Below are positions 28,592-35,834 of a stretch of DNA of 64,000 nucleotides, piece after piece. The notes under the pieces were generated by a model, which searched no databases, was not told the origin of the DNA, and saw only the letters and a program-made list of their open reading frames with translations. The stretch's first letter is position 1, and each line of letters begins with the position of its first letter. The stretch is from positions 1-64,000 of the IMG/VR virus record IMGVR_UViG_3300001589_000003. The stretch is one strand, 5' to 3'. Source of the stretch: a virus. Position numbers and translations under genes: made by a program.

Positions 28592-29175
28592 AAAAACTAT
28601 GGTGCCAATTTATACTTTGGCTTTTTAACAAGAACCTAATGCTCATCAATGGAGAAGTTGATGAACGGGGTAAGGTTACAGTACATGTGGGTATTGATTC
28701 CAAATACGAACACCCACTAGGTAAGATTCAGGTGGATAGACTCTTTCACATACCAGATTGGAGATACAAAGCAGATTGGATCAATACGGAGGGCGAATAT
28801 ATGGTCAGGCTACAAGATAACAATAAACCCAATTTGTTTATGGAGCATATAGCAACTCGAGATGATCTAACCTCTCATTTTGGAAAAAACTTTAACCCAT
28901 CTTCTGCAAAGTTGATTGCTGGCTGGTTATTTAAACATGTTCAACTATCTACAGGAGTAGCAGTGGATGTTATCGTTCGACCTAAGGGTATGGAGAAACA
29001 ATTGTTCTTAGAAAATGTGAAGAGTGGAAAAATGAAAGCTGTTGAGTTTACTAGACCCATAGATTACATGAGAGTGGTGGATGTTAATATAGAAGCTTAC
29101 TCTGATGTTGCTGCTCTTAATGATGCAGAAAAGTCAGAACTGAAAGCCTTTTTACATAAAGCAGATTTATCATGA
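28588..29175 (+). CDS. Hypothetical protein
   Basis: A 195-residue mixed alpha/beta protein. Notable segments are KVTVHVGIDSKYEHPLG, HIPDWRYKADWINTEG and VDVIVRPKGMEKQLF. I do not recognise a family. It is coupled to neighbours on both sides by 4-base overlaps. Confidence 0.6.
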   Translation: MKKLWCQFILWLFNKNLMLINGEVDERGKVTVHVGIDSKYEHPLGKIQVDRLFHIPDWRYKADWINTEGEYMVRLQDNNKPNLFMEHIATRDDLTSHFGKNFNPSSAKLIAGWLFKHVQLSTGVAVDVIVRPKGMEKQLFLENVKSGKMKAVEFTRPIDYMRVVDVNIEAYSDVAALNDAEKSELKAFLHKADLS

Positions 29176-29330
29176 GCCATATGAACAGACCCTTATCTAA
29201 ATTGGATGATACCAAAGTACCCAAGAAAGTATATCACTCATGGGCATCTGGGGTTGATAATGATAAGGGTAGGAAAGTAAGACATCCTTATACTGAAGTG
29301 GGGTTCAAATTTGACAAAGACAAGACATGA
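29172..29330 (+). CDS. Small hypothetical protein (52 aa)
   Basis: The frame starts with ATG overlapping the upstream TGA and ends overlapping the next ATG, both as ATGA. It begins MSHMNRPLSKLDDTKV and is basic. The double coupling is the main support; function is unknown. Confidence 0.55.
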   Translation: MSHMNRPLSKLDDTKVPKKVYHSWASGVDNDKGRKVRHPYTEVGFKFDKDKT

Positions 29331-29647
29331 AAGATTCAGAGAAATTAAAACTCTTAGCTAACTGGTTTGATTTAAGAGATAAGGAACAACCTATATTTAA
29401 AGGTAGTGGTACAGAAGTTCAAACAGACCTTAGAAGAATAGCTAGAAGCTTAGAAATAGATGAAAGCATAACCCAAGTTCCTGTAAATACTAGGCAAGTG
29501 GTAGATGTGGATGTTATCACTGGGTTTAATGCAAAAACCCTACGTGAAAATCTACTGAGAGCTTATGATGATGGTTTTGAGATAGTATCTAACTTAGCTG
29601 GTGATGCTAGACTAGGTTATTCAATTATTGTACATAAATATAAATAA
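29327..29647 (+). CDS. Hypothetical protein
   Basis: A 106-residue protein with a helical N-terminal half (LKLLANWFDLRD) and a beta-alpha-beta C-terminal half (AYDDGFEIVSNLAGD-RLGYSIIVH). No family recognised. It is coupled to the preceding small gene. Confidence 0.55.
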   Translation: MKDSEKLKLLANWFDLRDKEQPIFKGSGTEVQTDLRRIARSLEIDESITQVPVNTRQVVDVDVITGFNAKTLRENLLRAYDDGFEIVSNLAGDARLGYSIIVHKYK

Positions 29648-29648
29648 C

Positions 29649-30176
29649 ATGCAAAAAGAAAGAATACCCAAAGAATTAAAAGGAGCACTGATCTGGTTAA
29701 GTATGTCAATAATACTTGGGTTCGCAGTCATATCCTTCAGTGAGAAGATAAATGGGCCGAATGCCTTTTTTAATAATTGGTGGCCTGTATTAGTAGGACT
29801 ATCAATTATGGTACTAGGTATAACTAATGTACATGCTTGGCGAGAGTCCAAGAGAATTCGTAAAGGAGCCCATATAAAGGTTCAGTTCCTTAGGGCTATA
29901 GTGATATCATTAATTTCATTAGGGCTAACTATGTATGCACCTGCTCCAATTATCAAATGGCAATTCTTTATAAGTATCTGTTCTTTTCAGATCGGTATAT
30001 TTATGTTAGCCTTTGATTACTTATTCAACTATTACAAAGGCAATGAATGGAGCTATTTTGGAACAGAATCAGTTCTGGATGTTTTCAATGCTAAAATACC
30101 CATATGGTTAAACATCTTTTTGGAGGTATCATTTCTAATTGGAACTATATGGGCTTTTGATAAGTATATTGTATAA
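29649..30176 (+). CDS. Four-segment membrane protein
   Basis: A 175-residue protein with hydrophobic segments near residues 14-34, 45-62, 83-103, 107-127 and 150-170. The ATG at 29649 (MQKERI) is preferred, because the upstream alternative overlaps the previous gene. Function unknown; phage membrane proteins in such islands often serve superinfection exclusion, which is only a suggestion. Confidence 0.55.
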   Translation: MQKERIPKELKGALIWLSMSIILGFAVISFSEKINGPNAFFNNWWPVLVGLSIMVLGITNVHAWRESKRIRKGAHIKVQFLRAIVISLISLGLTMYAPAPIIKWQFFISICSFQIGIFMLAFDYLFNYYKGNEWSYFGTESVLDVFNAKIPIWLNIFLEVSFLIGTIWAFDKYIV

Positions 30177-30178
30177 TA

Positions 30179-30400
30179 AGGCAGAGGATAGCATAGCTGA
30201 CAAATGCGCTACCCATACAGGGTAGAGATCGTGGGGTAAGAGCTCACCTTCTGCCTAGAAATTTTAGAACACTCGATGGATATGTAAACCGGTGGTCGGG
30301 TCTGAACGAACGGTATAGGGGTTAATCAGAGTGAGGCATCTGTCGGGTATATGATTAAATGTATTCGTCTCAATGATTAATCATCAGGCCATTTTTTAAC
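30179..30400 (+). ncRNA. Structured non-coding RNA with RNase P RNA-like signatures
   Basis: No reading frame covers this stretch, which is richer in G and C than its surroundings. A 9-bp helix (30179-30187 with 30248-30256) encloses two hairpins: CTACCC/GGGTAG (30209-30214, 30220-30225) and GTGGG-GTAAGAG-CTCAC (30231-30247). The loop GTAAGAG equals the conserved region III loop of bacterial RNase P RNA. In the same order as in that RNA come GAGGATAG (like GAGGAAAG), GTAAGAG, GTAAACC and ATAGGGG. The 3' conserved ACAGAA-CCGGCU strand of helix P4 is not seen, so it would be a reduced or divergent form. Confidence 0.45.
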
Positions 30401-30416
30401 TTTAAATCTAATAAAC

Positions 30417-30587
30417 ATGAGAATTTTAAATGCATTCTTTTATATATTCTGCATCCTGTGGGTAGTTGCTACTCTATCTGTAGTGATTTGGATGATCACT
30501 AATTATAATCATTACGGATGGATTCTTTTAATATCACTAGCAGTTGCTGGGTATATGGTGCATAGAGTACATAACCCCAGGCATTGA
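30417..30587 (+). CDS. Small membrane protein (56 aa)
   Basis: Starts MRILNAFFYIFCILWVV and has two hydrophobic segments (about 5-25 and 35-48). Its TGA overlaps the ATG of the next gene (TGATG), which supports it. Function unknown. Confidence 0.55.
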   Translation: MRILNAFFYIFCILWVVATLSVVIWMITNYNHYGWILLISLAVAGYMVHRVHNPRH

Positions 30588-30901
30588 TGGTAGAATTTAA
30601 GAACGGTACTAGAATAGAATCACCCAACCTAAGTGGACAAATAGCCATAACCGAAGAGATGGTAAAATATAATGCTATGGGTTGGAAGGCTGAAGACTTG
30701 TTTAAAGCTGACCTTATCGAGAACACCAATATCGACCGTGACAATCCGCAAGGTTGGTATGGTTGGAAAGTGAGCTTGGGAGTATACTACTTCATCTGGA
30801 ACTCACAGCCTGCAAATCCCACTAAAAAAGAAATTGCCATGATCCGAACTATGCTTCAAAGAGATGGCTATGAAGTTGAACCTTTATCACTTTTATTTTA
30901 A
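30587..30901 (+). CDS. Hypothetical protein
   Basis: A 104-residue protein starting at the ATG that overlaps the preceding TGA; a TTG one codon earlier is less likely. It has a beta-rich N-terminus (VEFKNGTRIES) and WYGWKVSLGVYYFIWN. No family recognised. Confidence 0.55.
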   Translation: MVEFKNGTRIESPNLSGQIAITEEMVKYNAMGWKAEDLFKADLIENTNIDRDNPQGWYGWKVSLGVYYFIWNSQPANPTKKEIAMIRTMLQRDGYEVEPLSLLF

Positions 30902-30960
30902 AAACCATAAGAACACTTAAATCATTTAACACAGACACAATAGATAAGTTAGTCAATGCG

Positions 30961-31278
30961 ATGAACACTATATTAAGTCAACCAGGTAAATTTAATATTC
31001 ACTTACTAATGAAGGGCTTAGAAGCACATGTATACCTATCCACCTCTTTACAGAGTATGGGTCTAGTGATACAAGTGAGACCAACTAGGTATGAAGTCAA
31101 TAGGGATGCTATAAAATACTACACCCCCAACCCAAGTACCCTTCGGATGACCAAGGGACATCCCTTAGCTATCTTAATACTTAAGCAGTATAACCTTCAC
31201 AAGGATAGGTCTAATCTTAACTTTGCCTTAACTAAACTCAAAAAGAAATATGGACGATTTAACGAAAAAAGTACATAA
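30961..31278 (+). CDS. Hypothetical protein
   Basis: A 105-residue basic protein ending FALTKLKKKYGRFNEKST. Its 3' end overlaps the next gene by 29 bases. No recognisable motif. Confidence 0.5.
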   Translation: MNTILSQPGKFNIHLLMKGLEAHVYLSTSLQSMGLVIQVRPTRYEVNRDAIKYYTPNPSTLRMTKGHPLAILILKQYNLHKDRSNLNFALTKLKKKYGRFNEKST

Positions 31279-31477
31279 GATTCTTGTGAAAAAATACGGT
31301 CAAGAATTTGATAAAGGGTGGTTTGAAAACGGAACTTTATTTAAAAACATAATTAAAGCAACCGAAGAAGCATTAACTATACCCGATGTTAACAAATCTG
31401 TTTGTGTACAGACTGGATTAGAATGTGGTTTTCCTTGCCATAGTGAATGCCCTTTATATGATAAGCTGAAACCTTAA
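31250..31477 (+). CDS. Small Cys-rich hypothetical protein
   Basis: A 75-residue protein whose C-terminus carries a cluster of five Cys (VCVQTGLECGFPCHSECPLY), suggesting a metal site. Its stop overlaps the start of the next small gene. Function unknown. Confidence 0.55.
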   Translation: MDDLTKKVHKILVKKYGQEFDKGWFENGTLFKNIIKATEEALTIPDVNKSVCVQTGLECGFPCHSECPLYDKLKP

Positions 31478-31644
31478 TGAATATGAAAAATACATTTGAT
31501 TACACAGCCAAGAGCAAAGAAGGAAATGACATCAATGGACAAGTGTTAGCTGAATCACACGCTGATGCTTATGACTACTTATGTGAACAAGAGTACACAG
31601 AAATTAATGTTAAACGACATTTTGAAGTGGACGAGCTTCGTTAG
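31477..31644 (+). CDS. Small protein with T2SS-F N-terminal-like motif (55 aa)
   Basis: The frame MNMKNTFDYTAKSKEG then NGQVLAESHADAYDYL resembles the short alpha/beta repeat at the N-terminus of GspF/PilC proteins (F-Y-A-G-G-A-S-A-L pattern). The ATG overlaps the previous TAA. The similarity covers the entire protein but is short, so function stays unknown. Confidence 0.5.
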   Translation: MNMKNTFDYTAKSKEGNDINGQVLAESHADAYDYLCEQEYTEINVKRHFEVDELR

Positions 31645-31652
31645 TAGGCTTA

Positions 31653-31735
31653 TTACCTACAACGCTCATGAATATAAGGCGTGTGGGCTGGTTTTGCGTT
31701 GTAAATGCCTTTATATTTAATGTTATCACACGTTT
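31653..31735 (+). ncRNA. Intergenic element with three interleaved complementary pairs
   Basis: Three pairs are found in the order A-B-C-A'-B'-C': TACAACGC (31658) with GCGTTGTA (31696); AATATAAGGC (31671) with GCCTTTATATT (31707); CGTGTG (31680) with CACACG (31727). They cannot all nest, so the transcript could form a pseudoknot or switch between folds. It lies 35 bases upstream of the GNAT gene. Confidence 0.4.
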
Positions 31736-31765
31736 ATTATGGTAGGAAACTTTTAAGAAATAAAT

Positions 31766-32161
31766 ATGAATAAAGTAGAGAAAGCCCTAAAGGTTGTAGA
31801 TTACTCATCTTACAACCTAATTGCCCATTACCATGATAAGGAGTTTAGTCATACTATACACATCATGTTTAAGAATGGTTCAGGCTATTGTAGAGTTTAT
31901 TGGTTCGATGATGACCCAGTCAATATCTACCTAGAATACCTAACCGTTAGTAAGGCTTTTCAGAAGCAGGGTAAGGGAGCACATCTCCAGGTTTTAAGGG
32001 AATCCATAGGTAGAGCAATTGGAGCAACCAAATCTAATCTGTGGGTAATGGAAGGTACGTGGATGCAAGAATGGTACAGAAGGAGAGGCTACGTTGATAC
32101 TGTACCACATGAGAAAGAGCCTGGTAGTATTTGGATGGAAAAGAACATTAGAACTAGATAG
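31766..32161 (+). CDS. GNAT-family N-acetyltransferase
   Basis: A 131-residue protein with the GNAT acetyl-CoA-binding motif A, LEYLTVSKAFQKQGKGAHLQ (residues about 56-75), and a C-terminal motif B-like WYRRRGYVDT. Substrate unknown. Phage GNATs may modify host proteins or toxins. Confidence 0.75.
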   Translation: MNKVEKALKVVDYSSYNLIAHYHDKEFSHTIHIMFKNGSGYCRVYWFDDDPVNIYLEYLTVSKAFQKQGKGAHLQVLRESIGRAIGATKSNLWVMEGTWMQEWYRRRGYVDTVPHEKEPGSIWMEKNIRTR

Positions 32162-32165
32162 AGTT

Positions 32166-32609
32166 ATGAGAAACTATATGAAGCCCCAGAAGAAGAGAAA
32201 CCGGTGGGACCCTTATAACCCCAAAGTATCACTTAGAGTCAAGAACGCTTATAGGAAGGTAGGGTTCACTATGACGAGGCTGGAAGATACATGCCCTACT
32301 TGCATGGGTGATAGGGAACTATGTAGAGCCAAGAAAGTCAAGGTTGAGGTTAATAACTTTATGGTTATATATTGTTCTAAAAGCTACTACATACTAGTAT
32401 ACAAAAAGATGTCAACCCTTGGCAAGTACCTAGAACGAATTGTTCTGGATTATCCGAAACCCTTAGGAGTTTGCCTGAAAATTCCCGTACTAAAAAAGGC
32501 ACACGGTGTGAATAGAGGATATAAAAATGAGGAAAGGAATAGGGGATCAATCCCTATCCAATCCCTCATGCATCAATCAATAATCTATCCTATAATTGAT
32601 TTAAGATAA
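32166..32609 (+). CDS. Basic hypothetical protein with Cys cluster
   Basis: A 147-residue protein from the ATG at 32166, just after the GNAT stop. It has CPTCMGDRELC (residues about 42-52), a possible zinc site, amid basic residues. The last 35 codons run through a hairpin and overlap the convergent gene by 25 bases, so the true end may be uncertain. Confidence 0.45.
   Translation: MRNYMKPQKKRNRWDPYNPKVSLRVKNAYRKVGFTMTRLEDTCPTCMGDRELCRAKKVKVEVNNFMVIYCSKSYYILVYKKMSTLGKYLERIVLDYPKPLGVCLKIPVLKKAHGVNRGYKNEERNRGSIPIQSLMHQSIIYPIIDLR
32539..32557. terminator. Hairpin at the convergence of plus and minus gene blocks
   Basis: ATAGGG (32539-32544) pairs with CCCTAT (32552-32557). On the minus strand it is followed by pyrimidine-rich sequence and a TTTTT about 20 bases later. 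It may act as a bidirectional terminator between converging transcripts. Confidence 0.4.
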
Positions 32610-32995
32610 TCCAAAAGATTCTTGCAATCTTTGAGATCAATCTCATTCCTTGAAGATGAGAAATTCTCTATCTTAAAATCTTGGATTTTCCAATTCTCTT
32701 TATAGAATTCCATAAATGATTCAATTGAGATCAATCTCTCTTCATCTGATCTATCTTTTCCAAGGATATCATTGATATATCCTCTTAATCCTCTTCTGAT
32801 CTTCGATCTCTTTTTCTTCTTATCCTCTGATCCTAATGCATCTAATCCCTTATATATGGATTTAGATGATCCCTTGGCATCTTCCTTATCCAATAGAGAT
32901 TTCTTTCCTTTGGATAGATCAATCTTGATATTAGATGCATTCAATGCATCATTAGATTGAGATTCTTTCTTTGCATCCTTTAATTGATTTTTCAT
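32585..32995 (-). CDS. Lys/Asp/Ser-rich hypothetical protein with odd composition
   Basis: A 136-residue charged protein with a disordered N-terminal half (DLSKGKKSLLDKEDAKGSSK) and a more ordered C-terminal half. The DNA is crowded with ATC, GAT and GATC words and uses codons unlike its neighbours. It is preceded by one copy of a 63-bp promoter-like repeat. Confidence 0.5.
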   Translation of the reverse strand: MKNQLKDAKKESQSNDALNASNIKIDLSKGKKSLLDKEDAKGSSKSIYKGLDALGSEDKKKKRSKIRRGLRGYINDILGKDRSDEERLISIESFMEFYKENWKIQDFKIENFSSSRNEIDLKDCKNLLDYLKSIIG

Positions 32996-33020
32996 GATAT
33001 TAGATTTAATTGATTAATAA

Positions 33021-33083
33021 ATTATTGATTTTCAAATATTATAAATGATTTTGGATTATCCTATATAAATGATTAAAAAGATT
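33021..33083. repeat. 63-bp direct repeat, copy 1 (promoter-like)
   Basis: It matches the copy at 33211-33273 without gaps and with about seven mismatches. On the minus strand it reads GGATAATCC followed about 16 nt later by AATATTTG, near the Bacteroidota -7 box, and lies upstream of the 136-residue gene. Its distal part contains the last codons of the 44-residue gene. Confidence 0.6.
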
Positions 33084-33190
33084 AATCCCTCTATAAAGAT
33101 AGATATTCCCATGATGAATTTAAATTTCATGATCTTAATTTCTTTTCTTGATAATCCGATAGATTCCTGAATGATGATTTGATTTTTCAT
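33056..33190 (-). CDS. Small membrane protein (44 aa)
   Basis: ATG at 33190, stop at 33056. The peptide starts MKNQIIIQESIGLSRK and ends in a single membrane segment (FIMGISIFIEGLIFLIIYIG, residues 25-44). A repeat-type promoter lies directly upstream. Function unknown. Confidence 0.5.
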   Translation of the reverse strand: MKNQIIIQESIGLSRKEIKIMKFKFIMGISIFIEGLIFLIIYIG

Positions 33191-33210
33191 GATCTTGATT
33201 TATTTAATTG

Positions 33211-33273
33211 ATTATTGATTTTCAAATATCTAAATAAATTCTGGATTATCCTATATAAATGATTAAAAAGATT
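33211..33273. repeat. 63-bp direct repeat, copy 2 (promoter-like)
   Basis: This copy sits upstream of the 44-residue gene. It includes a duplicate of that gene's last codons where no coding frame continues, which shows that the module was duplicated as a unit. Confidence 0.6.
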
Positions 33274-33299
33274 CTCGGTAATTTCTCTCCTAACTCATG

Positions 33300-33392
33300 G
33301 ACAATTCCGGTCGGCTGGTCTCATACACAAAGAAGGCCTGTAGCGCAGTACTTGGCCTCAGACCCTTTTATTCTTTGTAGTATTGGAATTAT
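33300..33392. ncRNA. Structured non-coding region, orientation unknown
   Basis: Complementary segments are AATTCC (33303-33308) with GGAATT (33385-33390), ACAAAGAA (33327-33334) with TTCTTTGT (33371-33378), AGGCC (33334-33338) with GGCCT (33354-33358), and GGTCT (33317-33321) with AGACC (33360-33364); the last crosses the second. No tRNA T-loop or full cloverleaf is present. The stretch 33274-33472 otherwise has no gene. Confidence 0.4.
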
Positions 33393-33472
33393 ATGGAAGT
33401 GAATAAGATATTCGTATTTCGTGATCTAATCCACTAGAGATATGAGTGGGTATGCCTATTTCTAACCGAAGA

Positions 33473-34297
33473 TTAATCTATAATCTCTCCGTCATCCTCT
33501 CTTCTACCTTCATGGGTACCAGGCCCCTTACCCTTCTTTCTTTTCTTGGGTTCAAGGCTTATGGCCTCAGACTTAAGGTTCCAGCCCCTTTGCTTAGTTG
33601 CCACAATCTCCGGTACATCACCCTCTAGGTATTGAGCCCCCAGAGCCTCCTGTTGGGTACCGCTCTCTAGTAATGGTTGCTCTCTCTGGGCATCTATCAT
33701 TTTCACAGCCTCATTGGTACCTATGTAGTTCTGGTTGTTGGCCTGTTGGTTATTATTGTTAATAACAGTAGTAGGGTCTGATGGTGTAAGAGTCTTGACT
33801 AAGTCCGCAATTGGCTTAAGACTATCCATTTGGTTCTTGATGGCTCCATTCAACGCTGATGTAAGGAATGGTACGTAGCGATCTCCTTGCTCACGCTTGA
33901 GCACCTGAACTTGGTTCAAAGCCGTGCCCCGGTCAGCCAGAGCCCCTTGAACTGTCATAGCCAACAAAGCCCGATATGTATCTTGTAACCCATCCTCTCC
34001 GTCACCTATTGCTGTCATACTCCTTACGACCTTGGTTGTGGCTTTTATGACTCTACCAACAGGCATATCAACGAAGTCTGCTAACTCTGTAATAGATATC
34101 ACCTTGCCATTCACTTGATATCCATCCTCTATATATCTATGCAGTATTCTCTCTTGTATTCTCTTGTAGAGTTTTTCTCTTTGTTTTTGGTCATCTTCAA
34201 CATGATAGGCTTTCATTGCCATGGTTAGTCCTGCGGTTCTTGGTACCCTAACCTTTCCGTCATCTACAGGCTTCTTTCTTTGTTTAGTCTTTTTCAT
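33473..34297 (-). CDS. Hypothetical protein, possible small terminase-like
   Basis: A 274-residue protein. Residues about 60-90 (GKVISITELADFVDMPVGRVIK) look like a helix-turn-helix; the centre is helical; a PTTVINNNNQQANNQN linker precedes NEAVKMIDAQR. The layout, an HTH, an oligomerising core and an N-rich linker, is like some small terminase subunits, but it is far from TerL and the call is tentative. Confidence 0.5.
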   Translation of the reverse strand: MKKTKQRKKPVDDGKVRVPRTAGLTMAMKAYHVEDDQKQREKLYKRIQERILHRYIEDGYQVNGKVISITELADFVDMPVGRVIKATTKVVRSMTAIGDGEDGLQDTYRALLAMTVQGALADRGTALNQVQVLKREQGDRYVPFLTSALNGAIKNQMDSLKPIADLVKTLTPSDPTTVINNNNQQANNQNYIGTNEAVKMIDAQREQPLLESGTQQEALGAQYLEGDVPEIVATKQRGWNLKSEAISLEPKKRKKGKGPGTHEGRREDDGEIID

Positions 34298-34463
34298 TGT
34301 CTTGTGGTATTATGGTCATGTTAGTAAACTCTGGTGCTTTGTTATGTAGTGCTACAATGTCCACCCTCATAATGTAGTCTTGATATAGTGTTCCATCCTC
34401 GTCTACACTCATCCCATCTGGTACTGGTGTTATAGTTATATCGATGTCCTTATCTTTCTTCAT
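34284..34463 (-). CDS. Small hypothetical protein (59 aa)
   Basis: The ATG at 34463 (MKKDKDIDITITPV) follows the previous stop by a few bases, and the end overlaps the next gene by 14 bases. It is beta-rich and acidic. Function unknown. Confidence 0.5.
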   Translation of the reverse strand: MKKDKDIDITITPVPDGMSVDEDGTLYQDYIMRVDIVALHNKAPEFTNMTIIPQDNEKD

Positions 34464-34467
34464 TTCT

Positions 34468-34782
34468 TTAGTGTTTATGGTCTGGAGCAGTCCTGGTGTC
34501 TGAATACTCCACATTTGCTAGGTAATCATAGTACCAGGCCTTCCAATATTCTTCCTCTGATGCATCGAATGACCAAGCTTCCCAACCTTTACCTTGTATG
34601 ATTGCCTCCTTGATCTCTTCATCATGACTACCTCTCATATCTACATGATCACCATTGAAGGTAACTTGGTGCTCATTCATTTCTTTGAACCAATTTTCTT
34701 CATCCAAATAATTATCTATAAATGAATAATCTTTGATCTGCAACCCTTCTTCAATTAATGCATCCTCTCTTAAATTTTCCAT
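34468..34782 (-). CDS. Acidic hypothetical protein
   Basis: A 104-residue Trp- and Glu-rich protein from ATG at 34782 (MENLREDALIEEG); codons further upstream correspond to the A/T-rich leader. The C-terminus EEYWKAWYYDYLANVEYSD is aromatic. Unknown function; the acidity would suit a DNA-mimic or host-takeover factor, but nothing proves it. Confidence 0.5.
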   Translation of the reverse strand: MENLREDALIEEGLQIKDYSFIDNYLDEENWFKEMNEHQVTFNGDHVDMRGSHDEEIKEAIIQGKGWEAWSFDASEEEYWKAWYYDYLANVEYSDTRTAPDHKH

Positions 34783-34841
34783 GATCTTATATATTTGATT
34801 TTCAATAATCAATATAGAGATAATAAATGATTGATCCTATT

Positions 34842-35234
34842 TTAATTGATCCCACCTTGTCTAGGTTCGGGTCTATTTGGTGTATCTGGCATTTTATCAG
34901 TGTACCATATATGTTTGTCAGCCCAATCTATTTCTAGGCCTTCTTCAAGAAATACCTCTTCGTGTACCATCACGTTGGTTATCATCTCTTTGATCTCTTC
35001 ATCAGAGGGTCTTGGGTCTACCCCTTCAAAGTCCTTGAGTGCTTTAGCAAATATAGCAGCCTCCATTACAGTTTGGTTTTCATCCTCTAAGGGTTTACCT
35101 TCCTTAAATAACTCATCTATCTCATCCAGTATGGTATTGCATTTACCTTGAATGTTATTTGCTTCTTGACGTAAAGCTTTAAGCTCATTCATTTTAGATG
35201 TTATGTTCTCGTGTATTTCTTCTAATCTGCTCAT
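34842..35234 (-). CDS. Coiled-coil hypothetical protein
   Basis: A 130-residue protein with an N-terminal coiled coil (residues 1-45, heptads of L/I with E/K) and an acidic rest. Same operon as the next two genes, with 2-base spacing. Function unknown. Confidence 0.5.
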   Translation of the reverse strand: MSRLEEIHENITSKMNELKALRQEANNIQGKCNTILDEIDELFKEGKPLEDENQTVMEAAIFAKALKDFEGVDPRPSDEEIKEMITNVMVHEEVFLEEGLEIDWADKHIWYTDKMPDTPNRPEPRQGGIN

Positions 35235-35236
35235 GG

Positions 35237-35452
35237 TTAATATTCTTTTATTACTGGTTTATAATATCTCTCTAGTTCTTTCTGTGTAATAGTCTCCTTT
35301 TCATCAACTGGTCTATAGGTACTAGTGTATAGATTCCAGCCATTGGGTAGTTTTATATCCTTCACATCCCTCTCTACTTCTTGTATAGTTCCCTTAGCTA
35401 TGTTTAGTCTAAAGATTTGATCTTTGTTTTTGATGTGGTGGATTATAACCAT
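35237..35452 (-). CDS. Small hypothetical protein (71 aa)
   Basis: Starts MVIIHHIKNKDQIFRLNIA, directly after the TAG of the upstream gene. Mixed alpha/beta; no motif. Confidence 0.5.
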   Translation of the reverse strand: MVIIHHIKNKDQIFRLNIAKGTIQEVERDVKDIKLPNGWNLYTSTYRPVDEKETITQKELERYYKPVIKEY

Positions 35453-35641
35453 CTAGGGTTTTCTTAGATTAAGTAAGCTTGGTTTCCTCTTCAACCAATC
35501 AGCCTTTGATTGCTGGTGATCATGGGTCTCCTTCTGCTCATCATCACAAGGTATTCTATCGCCTTTGGTTTTAGCTTGTTTTCTTGGATTAGTTAAGTCC
35601 ATAAGAAACTTGTCTTGTTTTTGTTGCTTAGTCTTTTTCAT
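35453..35641 (-). CDS. Small basic hypothetical protein (62 aa)
   Basis: A Lys/Gln-rich, probably disordered protein (MKKTKQQKQDKFLMDLTN). Its N-terminal MKKTKQ is shared with the protein at 33.5-34.3 kb. Its ATG overlaps the stop of the frame upstream. Confidence 0.45.
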   Translation of the reverse strand: MKKTKQQKQDKFLMDLTNPRKQAKTKGDRIPCDDEQKETHDHQQSKADWLKRKPSLLNLRKP

Positions 35642-35808
35642 AATGTCTTCTTTAATTCTTTAATAAGAGTAGTTTTCATGATGTTATCTTCTATGTAGTG
35701 TAGATTGGCCCTATGTTGCAGATGGGCTATCCCACTAGGGGCATGGTTGTTTCCTATAAACTTAATTATAGTCTTTTTTAGCTTTAGTAAGCAAATGATC
35801 TTTTTCAA
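35638..35808 (-). CDS. Possible small gene with non-ATG start (56 aa)
   Basis: The frame ends in a TGA that overlaps the ATG of the next gene (TTATGA), as real genes here do. The only early start is TTG at 35808. The peptide has KFIGNNHAPSGIAHLQHRAN. Coupling is the main support; a decayed gene is an alternative. Confidence 0.3.
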   Translation of the reverse strand: MKKIICLLKLKKTIIKFIGNNHAPSGIAHLQHRANLHYIEDNIMKTTLIKELKKTL

Positions 35809-35834
35809 TCTCTTTTCTAATTCCCATAATTTTT

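Noticed and set aside
30177-30416. tRNA or tmRNA in the structured region
   Set aside because: No T-arm (GGTTCGAATCC type), no CCA-adjacent acceptor stem and no tmRNA tag frame could be found.
33300-33392. tRNA gene suggested by GTAGCGCAGT (D-arm-like)
   Set aside because: Neither a matching D-stem partner nor a T-loop follows in either orientation.
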